DNA from: Paraburkholderia xenovorans LB400
GTDB lineage: Bacteria > Pseudomonadota > Gammaproteobacteria > Burkholderiales > Burkholderiaceae
Reading direction: 5' to 3'
Assembly: GCF_000013645.1 (NCBI RefSeq)
Contig: NC_007952.1
Span: forward strand, 2,046,001-2,110,000
Length of the DNA: 64,000 nucleotides
In this document: positions 15,566 through 23,516 of the stretch, piece after piece
How positions within the stretch are numbered: the first letter of the stretch is position 1
Layout: every line of letters begins with the position of its first letter
Made by a program: the position numbers and the translations under genes
The notes under the pieces: model-generated
What the model saw: only the letters and a program-made list of their open reading frames with translations
The model's database searches: none
Told to the model about the DNA's origin: nothing

Positions 15566-16768
15566 TCAATGCCCCGGCTTGAGTTCCGGCGGCACGTTCG
15601 GCCGCGCCGCGAACAGCCGGCCGAGCACGCCTTTGCGGCGCTCGGCGCTGGACGGCCACAGCATGTCCGCCAGCAGGCTGATGCCTTGCGCAAGCGTACT
15701 GTCTCGCGCCGACGTCACCAGCGGCACGCCGCGGCTGAGCGCGTCGTTGGCGTGCTTTTCGTCGCGCGGAAGCTGATGCGCCACCTTCACGCCGAGCGTC
15801 TGTTCGAGCTTCGGGAGGTTGATCTGCGCGTTCTTGTCGTATTGATTCACCACCACCCGCACCTTGCTCGCCGGATAACCCAGTTCCCTGAAAATATCGA
15901 GCATGCGGCGCCCGCCGTGCAGGTAAAGCAGGTTCTGGCGCACCACCATGCAGATCACGTCGCTGCGATCGAGCGCGTGGATGGTGAGCGGATTGAGGCT
16001 CTGGCCAATGTCGATCAACACCGCGTCGTAACGCTCGCGCACCAGCGCGAGAATGCGCTCCAGCTGGGCCGGCAGCAATTCGGCTGCTTTGAGCGGATCG
16101 CCCGCACCCGCCAGCACATCGAGATTTGCGTGAACGTGCATCACGCATGATTCGAGTAGCGCGGCGTCGAGGCGCTCCACCTGGGAGCAGAGATCGGCAA
16201 GCGTGGTGGGCGGCGGTTTGTCGGCCATGAGCAGGCTGGCGTCGCCGAATTGCTGGCTCAGGTCGATCAGGAGCACACGCCGGTTGCTCAGCGCCGCGAG
16301 CGAATACGCGAGATTCACGGCGATCAGCGTCGTGCCGCTGCCGCCCTTGCTCGAAGCCAGCGAGACAACGCGTCCGGCACGGCGCCCACTCGCGTTTTTG
16401 CGCGTTTCGGCCTGGATCAGAATGGTGGTGATCTCGTCGGCGTCGAGCGGCCACGACAACACGTGCCGCACGCCCACTCGCATCGCCGCGCCCAGCAAGG
16501 CAGTGGAAGGCGCCGGCGTTGTCAGCACGCAATGCAGCGCCGGCGTGCAGGCCAGCGCCTCCTCGATGCCATCCAGATCGCGCGCGCTCAGATCGACGTC
16601 GTCGACGATCAGCAACTCCGTGCTGCGGATCGCACGGCTGTGCGCACGCAGTTGCCGGGCCGTGCCGTAAGCCGTGCGTAGCCGGTAAGCCACGCCGCTT
16701 GCATCGAGACGCGCGACGATGTGCGGCGCACGCTCCATGCCGGATGTAATCAGGAAGATCTCGATCAT
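15566..16768 (-). CDS. CpaE/TadZ-like pilus-assembly ATPase (orphan)
   Basis: A 400-residue two-domain protein. Residues 1-115 form a receiver-like domain without a clear phospho-acceptor; residues 130-370 are a MinD/ParA ATPase with a deviant P-loop SSKGGSGTTL near 139-148, in which the Lys of classical KGGxGKT is Thr, as in CpaE/TadZ. Such proteins localise Flp/Tad pilus machines. No other tad or cpa gene is in the window, so this copy is separated from its usual cluster. ATG 16768 is preceded by GGAGAG. A small gene lies 50 bp upstream on the same strand. Confidence 0.85.
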   Translation of the reverse strand: MIEIFLITSGMERAPHIVARLDASGVAYRLRTAYGTARQLRAHSRAIRSTELLIVDDVDLSARDLDGIEEALACTPALHCVLTTPAPSTALLGAAMRVGVRHVLSWPLDADEITTILIQAETRKNASGRRAGRVVSLASSKGGSGTTLIAVNLAYSLAALSNRRVLLIDLSQQFGDASLLMADKPPPTTLADLCSQVERLDAALLESCVMHVHANLDVLAGAGDPLKAAELLPAQLERILALVRERYDAVLIDIGQSLNPLTIHALDRSDVICMVVRQNLLYLHGGRRMLDIFRELGYPASKVRVVVNQYDKNAQINLPKLEQTLGVKVAHQLPRDEKHANDALSRGVPLVTSARDSTLAQGISLLADMLWPSSAERRKGVLGRLFAARPNVPPELKPGH

Positions 16769-16818
16769 GTCGGCTCTCCGCCGCGCCGGCGCCATCGCGA
16801 TAGCGGTCTATGTTCGGG

Positions 16819-17103
16819 TTATTCGTAGGAATCGACAGGTCGAATGTCCGCCCCGCGATCGTGATTTCGTTCCGGCGAGACCGGCATTTCATACATCGCT
16901 TCGCGCAATGCCTCGCGCTGGATCTCCGCCTGCGCTTTACGTTTGATCGCCTCGGCGATCACCAGCGTCAGCAGATCAGGCGGTGGCGCGGTAAACAATG
17001 CGCGCGGCACGGCGACATGCCGTTGATAGTCGGTACCGACTGAACGCACGGTGGTTTGACGTTCCGGCTGTGCTGCACCGGCCGGCTTGAAATGTCTGGT
17101 CAT
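16819..17103 (-). CDS. Small uncharacterised protein upstream of CpaE-like gene
   Basis: A possible 94-residue protein, basic and Gln/Arg-rich at the start, with one strong amphipathic helix (PPDLLTLVIAEAIKRKAQAEI, residues about 47-67 and on) and a charged tail. I do not recognise it. ATG 17103 has a G-rich stretch upstream at usable distance; the frame is open further upstream but that part looks non-coding. Same strand and 50 bp from the CpaE-like gene suggests one transcript. Confidence 0.55.
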   Translation of the reverse strand: MTRHFKPAGAAQPERQTTVRSVGTDYQRHVAVPRALFTAPPPDLLTLVIAEAIKRKAQAEIQREALREAMYEMPVSPERNHDRGADIRPVDSYE

Positions 17104-18455
17104 GACAAAACCCCCGAAAGATGTGCCCTTTTTCAAGGCCCTGTCCAGGTGAGCCGTGTCCGCCAATTCGCGGACACGGCGCCCGGTCCACCTCGTAACA
17201 TACGCCTCTCTGTGGAGACTCCGGCCTTTCCTCCCCGCCTCGTCGCGCCCGGTTGGTCCTCGACCGTGCGCTGCCCCGTCGCTCATGTATTGCTGTCATG
17301 GGTATCGCTCGCCGAACTCACGACGGCGGTATCTGTTGTTTTTTTCCATCTCCTTCACGTCCGCCGAAGGACCAGCGGAAAAGTGGCGAGAGCAACGTTT
17401 TACTTTGTCCGCTAGCGAGTGCCGGTAAGGTGTACCGAGCATTCGCTCCGTTCTTATTTGACAATCTTTTTTCGGTGGCCCCGCCGCACCCTCGTAAAAC
17501 GCATTGGCTTCCCCGGCCGCGTCTACCAAGGTTCTGTGTTTGCCGCCCGCCTTCCTTCTCCCCTGACTTCATACTGCAAACGGGCGGCAACGCATTCGCT
17601 GTGTATCGCTGTGAAGTGCTTATTGCAACGCCTATGCCAGGCGCCTTCAGCCTCCTTCAAACCCTTGTGCCAGCGCGATTCCTGCTGCGGCGCAACGGGG
17701 CCGCGCACCCTTCGTGTCGCGCATTGATTCGAATCCGACACATGATCCTCGCGGCCAACCGCACGTCATGAACAGTCGCGCCGGCCGGCGGGCAAGCCGG
17801 CGCCCCACGCCCGCCGCATAGGGCCGAGGGTTGCGTCACATGCCGGTCAAATATCCCGATGCTTCGGAACCCTACGGTTACGCCAGGGCGCATTGCCCGA
17901 TGTGTCGCAAGCATGAGACAAGGCAGATCCCGAACGACGGTGCGATTTAACATTTGCCGCGGCGCGGATCGCAATGCTGTGTGGGATACCTCGCATAGCG
18001 GGACTTGACCGTGCGTTTCTGAACCGCCATGACAGACGGTGTGACGCGAAAAACGTTTCTTAATCCAGACTTGTTTGTATGGCGCTGCAAAGCGGTTTCG
18101 CTTATCGTTGAGCCATGCGCCACATAGAGCGCCTGTATCAGGCCGACGAGGTAACAAACGGTCGGTGTAATTCGGGGAAAGGATCCTCGGGCGGTTGCAA
18201 CGGTGAACACCACTGCATCATCCGTCCAATGTGTAGCACCCTGCGGCTCGCCGCCTGCTCCATGCCCCCGAGATTGCCGCTACCGTGAATCCGTCACCGC
18301 CGGGCTGCGAGCAGCAGAACCCCCTGGCAGTGGCGCACTCCCCGGCCGGGCCCGCGCAAGCGGACCGGCTGGCTCAGTTGGCCGGAACCCGGCACCTTGC
18401 CGGTCTGTCGAGTACGTCGCAGAAGAGTCCTGAGAGCAGCATCAACGGGGGTAAC
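17104..18455. other. 1.35-kb stretch without a supported gene
   Basis: Open frames here are short, overlap each other and lack the strong codon bias seen in neighbouring genes, so I call none. Base composition looks lower in GC than the flanks. It must hold the promoters of two divergent genes. Visible structure: a GC-rich hairpin at 17778-17803 (arms GCGCCGGC and GCCGGCGC) and a small palindrome GCCTG-TAT-CAGGC at 18131-18143. A regulatory RNA or a very long leader of the sigma-54 activator gene is possible but not shown. Confidence 0.6.
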
Positions 18456-19895
18456 ATGAACACGACTTGCACGCCTGTCGACACGGAACGCACCGTTCTC
18501 TATGTGTCGAATTCGCCGGATCAGAAACTCGCCGCTTTTCTGGCGGCTTCTGGCTGGCAAGCGGTGCATGCCAAAAGCACGGCTGTCGCCGAACGCATGA
18601 TCGAGCGCGGCAACATCAAGGTCGGCCTCGTCGAACTGCCGGGCGACTGCACATCCCAACATCTGTCCGCGCTGGCGTCCTGCATGCGGCGCGTCGAAAC
18701 CAACTGGGTCGCCCAGATCGCGCCGGGTCAGGCGGCGAACGAACTGGTCAGCCGTTTCATCCTCGACTATTGCTTCGATTTCGTCACCCGGCCGTGGCTG
18801 AACGAGCGGCTCGTGTTCGCGCTCGGCCACGCGCATGGCCTGTCGAGCCTGCGGCAGGTGGAGGTCGCGCCGGAGCCGTCGCTCGGCCGCCACGGCATGG
18901 TCGGGCAATGCGAGGCCATGCAGCAGTTGTACCGGCGCATCGACAAATGCGGCGTGACGAACGCGCCGGTATTCGTCGCGGGCGAGTCGGGCACCGGCAA
19001 GGAACTGACCGCCAAGGCGATTCACGAACGTTCGCCGCGCGCCGGCCGCACCTTCGTCGCGATCAATTGCGCGGCGATTCCGCCTAGCCTGCTGCAGGCC
19101 GAATTGTTCGGCCACGAACGCGGCGCCTTTACCGGCGCGCTCCAGCGCAAGATCGGGCGGATCGAGAGCGCTCACGAGGGCACCCTCTTTCTCGACGAAA
19201 TCGGCGATATGCCGCATGAATGCCAGGCGGTCCTGTTGCGCTTCCTTCAGGAAGGCACGATCGAGCGGCTGGGCGGCAACGGGCCGATCAACGTCGACGT
19301 GCGGGTCATTTCGGCGACCCACGTCGATCTGGACAAAGCCGTCGAAGACGGGCGCTTCCGCTCCGACCTGTATCACCGCTTGTGCGTGCTGCGCCTCGTC
19401 GAGCCGCCGTTGCGCGAGCGCGGCGGCGACATCAAGCTGCTCGCCAACTATGCGCTCAGCATGTACAAGCAGGACGGCGCGCGCAAGCTGCGCGGCCTGT
19501 CGAGCGACGCGATCGTCGCCATGTCGAACTATCCGTGGCCGGGCAATGTGCGCGAACTGATCAACTGCGTGCGGCGTGCCGTGGTGATGAGCGAGGGCCG
19601 TTTCATCACCGCCGGCGATCTGGGCCTGCCGGAAACCGAGAACGGGCCGGCCGTGACGCTGGCGGAGATCCGCAGCCGGGCCGAAAAGAATGCCATCGAG
19701 CAGGCTTTGCAGCGGCACGGCTACAAGCTGTCCGAGGCGGCGGCCGAGCTCGGCATTTCCAGGGCCACGCTGTATCGGCTGATGCACGCCAACCGGCTGC
19801 ATCAGGACGTGGCGGCCGGACGCGCCTCGAACGCCAGCGGCGGCGGCGCGGACGCCGATGGCGAGGCGGAGCGGAAGGCGCCTTCGCTGGTGTGA
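18456..19895 (+). CDS. VpsR-like sigma-54-dependent transcriptional activator
   Basis: A 479-residue bacterial enhancer-binding protein. Residues 1-140 form a receiver-like domain in which the expected Asp after strand 3 reads GLVELPG, that is Glu at about 60. Residues 145-375 are the AAA+ domain: Walker A GESGTGKE at 176-183, GAFTGA loop at 223-228 for sigma-54 contact, Walker B LFLDEIGD. The C-terminus carries a FIS-type helix-turn-helix (LSEAAAELGISRATLYRLM). ATG 18456 follows GGGGG; an upstream in-frame ATG at 18285 is unlikely. By similarity to VpsR it may control exopolysaccharide or biofilm genes, perhaps with c-di-GMP. A rpoN gene is 15 kb away. Confidence 0.88.
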   Translation: MNTTCTPVDTERTVLYVSNSPDQKLAAFLAASGWQAVHAKSTAVAERMIERGNIKVGLVELPGDCTSQHLSALASCMRRVETNWVAQIAPGQAANELVSRFILDYCFDFVTRPWLNERLVFALGHAHGLSSLRQVEVAPEPSLGRHGMVGQCEAMQQLYRRIDKCGVTNAPVFVAGESGTGKELTAKAIHERSPRAGRTFVAINCAAIPPSLLQAELFGHERGAFTGALQRKIGRIESAHEGTLFLDEIGDMPHECQAVLLRFLQEGTIERLGGNGPINVDVRVISATHVDLDKAVEDGRFRSDLYHRLCVLRLVEPPLRERGGDIKLLANYALSMYKQDGARKLRGLSSDAIVAMSNYPWPGNVRELINCVRRAVVMSEGRFITAGDLGLPETENGPAVTLAEIRSRAEKNAIEQALQRHGYKLSEAAAELGISRATLYRLMHANRLHQDVAAGRASNASGGGADADGEAERKAPSLV

Positions 19896-19929
19896 GCGGG
19901 CAAGTCTTCGCTGGTGTGAGCGGGTAAGT
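19882..19929. repeat. 24-bp tandem duplication across a stop codon
   Basis: Two adjacent 24-bp units (19882-19905 and 19906-19929) differ at one base. The first unit contains the TGA stop of the sigma-54 activator gene, so the end of the coding sequence has been copied downstream. Confidence 0.95.
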
Positions 19930-20165
19930 TCCACGTCGCCTCTGCTCCGGTCAGCCGTGTCTGATCCGGCTGGGGTCACGCCGCGCGCAAGCTCCGCTTT
20001 CCCGCCGCTTTCCCTCCGCTTTCGGCGTGCCGAGCCCGCTGACGGATCGCGCACGAACCTCCACCGACACTTCAGGCCACGCTGAAACATCGCCGGCCGG
20101 CGCCCGCCATACTCCAGGCATGGCTGCTCAAGCACCATGATCCTCGACCGACCGGGAGCCCGCTC

Positions 20166-20516
20166 ATGGCGATAACCTGCTTCATCCGTTACCAGATCGA
20201 CCCTTTCCAGCGCGATGCCTTCGACGAATACGCCCGCAACTGGGGGCGCATTATTCCGCGCTGCGGCGGTCATCTGGTCGGCTACTTCCTGCCGCACGAA
20301 GGAACCAGCGACATCGCCTGGGGCTTGATCGCTTTCGACAGCCTCGCGGCTTACGAAGCGTATCGCGCGCGCCTGCGCGCCGATGCCGAAGCGCGCGGCA
20401 ATTTCGAGCTGGCCCGCGCCAGGCGCTTCATTCTGCGCGAGGAACGCACCTTCACCGAAGTCGTGGCAGGCACGTTCGGCGTGCCGCCAGTCCGCACGGA
20501 AGCGGCGGCGCAATAG
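20166..20516 (+). CDS. NIPSNAP-family protein
   Basis: A 116-residue ferredoxin-like alpha/beta-barrel protein of the NIPSNAP family, with the CFIRYQIDPFQRDAFDEYARNW opening and the WGLIAFDSLAAYEAYRARL segment. Bacterial NIPSNAP proteins are dimeric and mostly uncharacterised. ATG 20166 follows GGGAG. It stands alone between the sigma-54 activator and MscS genes with its own probable promoter in the 236-bp gap, in which I see no other gene. Confidence 0.9.
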   Translation: MAITCFIRYQIDPFQRDAFDEYARNWGRIIPRCGGHLVGYFLPHEGTSDIAWGLIAFDSLAAYEAYRARLRADAEARGNFELARARRFILREERTFTEVVAGTFGVPPVRTEAAAQ

Positions 20517-20528
20517 CGGTCGCAAGGC

Positions 20529-20602
20529 GGCGGCTACCGCAATTCCTGCGCACGGTAGCCGCCATGCGGCGGTCGGACATTGACCGACGGGCCGGTTTTT
20601 TG
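20529..20602 (+). terminator. Probable terminator after NIPSNAP gene
   Basis: A perfect 11-bp stem (20529-20539 with 20553-20563, GGCGGCTACCG arms) is followed by a second small stem (GTCGG/CCGAC) and then a run of six T at 20596-20601. The T run is not directly after the strong stem, so efficiency is uncertain. Confidence 0.5.
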
Positions 20603-20768
20603 CTATTGGAGAGTGTCGTGGCGCCGGGCTGCCCGACTCCGCCGCGTCACGCGCAACGGCCGTTCGAGGAACTTGTACGACCAGATAGGTGTCGGTTCAG
20701 GTTCACGCCGCCGAGCCCGTCCACGCGTTTCGGCATAGCCGTCCGCCTCCGTAGCCCGCCTTATACCT

Positions 20769-23423
20769 ATGCGCAAATTATTCCAGGCCTGCTGTTTCGT
20801 TCTTCTCGCTCTCGGCGTCTCGCCGGTCTTTGCCGCGGCCGCACCCGCCGCATCTGCCTCTGCGGCCTCCAGTCCTGGGGTGACGCTGACCCCCGAACAG
20901 GCTCGCCAGGCGCTCGCCGTCCTCAATGACCCCAAGCGCCGGGCGCAAGTGGCCGACACCTTGCAGGCCATTGCCGCTGCCGGCGCGCTCAGCGCGCCGC
21001 CCGCTTCCGCGCCCACAGCCGCGTCGGCGCCCGCCGCGGCGAGTGGCGCCGCCGCCCTCGTGCCGGCGGCGTTCAAGTCGAATGGTCTCGCCTCGCAGCT
21101 GGCCCGTCAGGGCGCGCATTGGGCCGTGCGCCTCGGCAAGTCTCTGCGCGGCTCGGTCGGCGCGCTGCTCGACGTCTCCTCGGTGCGCGCCTGGTGGCAT
21201 TGGCAATCGACCAACCCGCAAGCGCGCGCCGTGCTGGGCCAGGTCGCGTGGTCGCTGCTGGCCGCGCTGATCCCCGCTCTCGCGTTGGAATGGCTCGCGC
21301 GCCGCCTGCTGCGCCGTGCCTACAAGGCGGTGGCCGCGCGCCGCGAAGCCGGCGATCAGGACAGCGCACCGCAAGCCGATCTGCCGGTGGACGTCGCGCC
21401 CCAACCCGCCGACGCGCCGAACGCCGCGCCGCCGCTGCCCGTGTCGCCGGCCTCGCCGCTGACCGCGGCGCAGGCAAAGGCGGCGGCTGTGCCGCCCGGC
21501 ACGAGCGCGGCCACGTCGGCCAGCGGCAAGGTCATCGAAGCCAAAGGCAAGCAGAACGCCCGGCATCACTGGACGCTCCTGCAGCGCCTGCCGCGCGCGC
21601 TCCTGAGCCTCGTGCTGCGGCTGCTGCCGCTCGTGGTATTCGTCGGCGCGGCGAGCGCGCTGATGTCGATCTTCACCGACGACGGCACGCCGCAAGACCG
21701 CGCACTCGACTCGCTCATCGACATCTACGTGCTGTGCCGGGTGATCGTGATCGTCAGCGGCTTTTTCCTGCAACCGGCCGCGCCGCGCCTGCGCCTGCTG
21801 CGCATGAGCGACGCGTGGGCCGCCTTCGTGCAGCGCTGGATGGTGCGGATCGTCAGCGTGGTGGGCGCCGGTTCGGCGGTCGCGGAGATCGCCCAGTCGC
21901 TCGGTCTGAGCGACGCGGCGCATCTCGCGCTGATGAAGGTGGTCGCGCTCGCCGGCCACGTCATGATCTCGATCCTGCTGTTGCAATGCGCGAACCCGGT
22001 CGGCGAACTGATCCGCAAGCGGGTGGCTGCGCGCAAATCGCTGGAGATGGCCGGCAATGTCTTCGCCGAAGTGTGGGCATGGTTCGCGGTGTTCGTCGTG
22101 ATGGCGCTGTGGTTTGTCTGGGCGCTCGACGTGCGCAACGGCTATCAGACGCTGCTGCACCTCGGCGGTATTTCGCTGGCGGTGCTGGTGGGCGCGCGGG
22201 TCGTGTCGATCGTGCTGTTCGGCGCGCTGGCCCGGCTCTTCCACGTGCAGGACGACGTGGCGAAATCGCTCGTGCATCAGCACGCGTACCGCTATTACCC
22301 GCTGGTGCGCCGCGTGGTGGCGTGGATCATCGGCATCGTGACCGCGCTCGCGCTGTTGCAGGTGTGGGGCGTGCACGTGGCCGACCTGTTTCGCGCCGGC
22401 ACGATCGGGCACCGGCTCGCGTCGGCAATCGTCACGATCGGCGTGGCGGCCGTCATTGCGCTGCTGGTGTGGGAAAGCGTGAACGTATCGGTCGAACAGC
22501 GGCTGGACCGCTGGACCACGAGCGGCGATCTGGTGCGCGCCGCGCGCTTGCGCACCCTGCTGCCCATGCTGCGCAGCGCGCTCTTTTGCGCCATCGCGCT
22601 GGTGGTGGTGCTCACCGGCCTGAGCGAGCTCGGCGTGAATATCGGGCCGCTACTGGCGGGAGCGAGTATCTTCGGCGTGGCGCTCGGTTTCGGCTCGCAG
22701 AAGCTGGTGCAGGATTTCATCACCGGCATTTTCCTGTTGATGGAAAACGCGATGCAGGTGGGCGACTGGGTCACGCTCGCGGGCGTGTCCGGCACCGTCG
22801 AGTATCTGTCGATCCGCACCGTGCGGCTGCGCGGCGGCGACGGTTCGCTCTACACCGTGCCGTTCAGTTCGGTATCGACGGTGAACAACACGAACCGTGG
22901 TATCGGCAATGCCGCGGTGAAGGTCAATATCGTGTTCGGCCAGGACGTCGATCTCGCCATCGGCACACTGAAGGAAATCGGCGCCGCCTTGCGCGAGGAC
23001 GATAGTTTCAAGGACGGCATCCTGTCGGACTTCAGCTTCTGGGGCGTGGATGCGCTGGACGGCTCGGCCATTACGCTGACCGGCCAGATCCAGTGCCGCG
23101 ACAGCGCGCGCTGGGGCGTGCAGCGCGAATTCAACCGCCGCATTCTCGACCAGTTCCGCGAGCGCGGCATCGAGATCGCGAACCCGCAGCGCAATCTGTT
23201 GACGTGGGATCCGCAAAGCGCGCCGGCGCGGATCGAGGCCGATGAAGCGCCGGGCACGGCGCCTGAAGAGCCGCCCAGCGAGGAGCCGCGCGCCGATGCG
23301 CCACCTTCCGCCGCAGCCCGGCAAGGCGATGCGCCGGTGGAAGACCAGTTGCCTGTCGACCCCAAGCCGGCCGGCGGTCCAGGAACGCCGGCAAATCCGG
23401 GTGCAACCTCGCCGCATGAGTGA
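20769..23423 (+). CDS. Large MscS-family mechanosensitive channel
   Basis: An 884-residue membrane protein of the MscS superfamily, similar in plan to E. coli YbiO. A signal peptide (to about residue 23) and an Ala-rich periplasmic region of some 250 residues precede about ten membrane helices. The MscS pore and beta domain is near 610-770: LGFGSQKLVQDFITGIFLL, then VGDWVTLAGVSGTVE and RGGDGSLYTVPFSSV. The last 90 residues are an acidic Pro/Ala-rich cytoplasmic tail. It should release solutes on hypo-osmotic shock. No partner gene; the 13-bp tandem repeat begins within its last codons. Confidence 0.92.
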   Translation: MRKLFQACCFVLLALGVSPVFAAAAPAASASAASSPGVTLTPEQARQALAVLNDPKRRAQVADTLQAIAAAGALSAPPASAPTAASAPAAASGAAALVPAAFKSNGLASQLARQGAHWAVRLGKSLRGSVGALLDVSSVRAWWHWQSTNPQARAVLGQVAWSLLAALIPALALEWLARRLLRRAYKAVAARREAGDQDSAPQADLPVDVAPQPADAPNAAPPLPVSPASPLTAAQAKAAAVPPGTSAATSASGKVIEAKGKQNARHHWTLLQRLPRALLSLVLRLLPLVVFVGAASALMSIFTDDGTPQDRALDSLIDIYVLCRVIVIVSGFFLQPAAPRLRLLRMSDAWAAFVQRWMVRIVSVVGAGSAVAEIAQSLGLSDAAHLALMKVVALAGHVMISILLLQCANPVGELIRKRVAARKSLEMAGNVFAEVWAWFAVFVVMALWFVWALDVRNGYQTLLHLGGISLAVLVGARVVSIVLFGALARLFHVQDDVAKSLVHQHAYRYYPLVRRVVAWIIGIVTALALLQVWGVHVADLFRAGTIGHRLASAIVTIGVAAVIALLVWESVNVSVEQRLDRWTTSGDLVRAARLRTLLPMLRSALFCAIALVVVLTGLSELGVNIGPLLAGASIFGVALGFGSQKLVQDFITGIFLLMENAMQVGDWVTLAGVSGTVEYLSIRTVRLRGGDGSLYTVPFSSVSTVNNTNRGIGNAAVKVNIVFGQDVDLAIGTLKEIGAALREDDSFKDGILSDFSFWGVDALDGSAITLTGQIQCRDSARWGVQREFNRRILDQFRERGIEIANPQRNLLTWDPQSAPARIEADEAPGTAPEEPPSEEPRADAPPSAAARQGDAPVEDQLPVDPKPAGGPGTPANPGATSPHE

Positions 23424-23467
23424 GGTAAATGAGTGAGGTAAATGAGTGAAGCAAATGACTGAAGCAA
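23416..23467. repeat. 13-bp tandem repeat, four units, at MscS stop
   Basis: Two exact units ATGAGTGAGGTAA (23416-23441) followed by two variants ATGAGTGAAGCAA and ATGACTGAAGCAA (23442-23467). The first unit contains the TGA stop of the MscS gene at 23421-23423. Confidence 0.95.
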
Positions 23468-23516
23468 GCGCGGTGGCCCGCGCCTTCGTGCCGGCCCCGA
23501 CGGCTGGTGGCACGCG

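Noticed and set aside
17253..17771. A 172-codon open frame in the non-coding stretch upstream of the sigma-54 activator
   Set aside because: Overlaps other open frames, has no ribosome site, lacks the third-position GC bias of neighbours and shows no domain.
18321..18400. TGGCA and GGCAC elements as sigma-54 promoter
   Set aside because: No copy has the required TGGCAC-N5-TTGC arrangement with correct spacing.
18285..18455. Upstream in-frame start for the sigma-54 activator
   Set aside because: The extra 57 residues are not homologous and the ATG at 18456 has a clear G-rich ribosome site.
18294..20525. A 743-codon open frame on the minus strand opposite the sigma-54 activator and NIPSNAP genes
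   Set aside because: It is the mirror of GC-rich coding DNA: the product is Arg/Ala/His-rich without domains, while the opposite strand encodes clear known families.
20778..22412. A 544-codon open frame opposite MscS
   Set aside because: Arg/His-rich antisense product without domains; MscS on the other strand is unambiguous.
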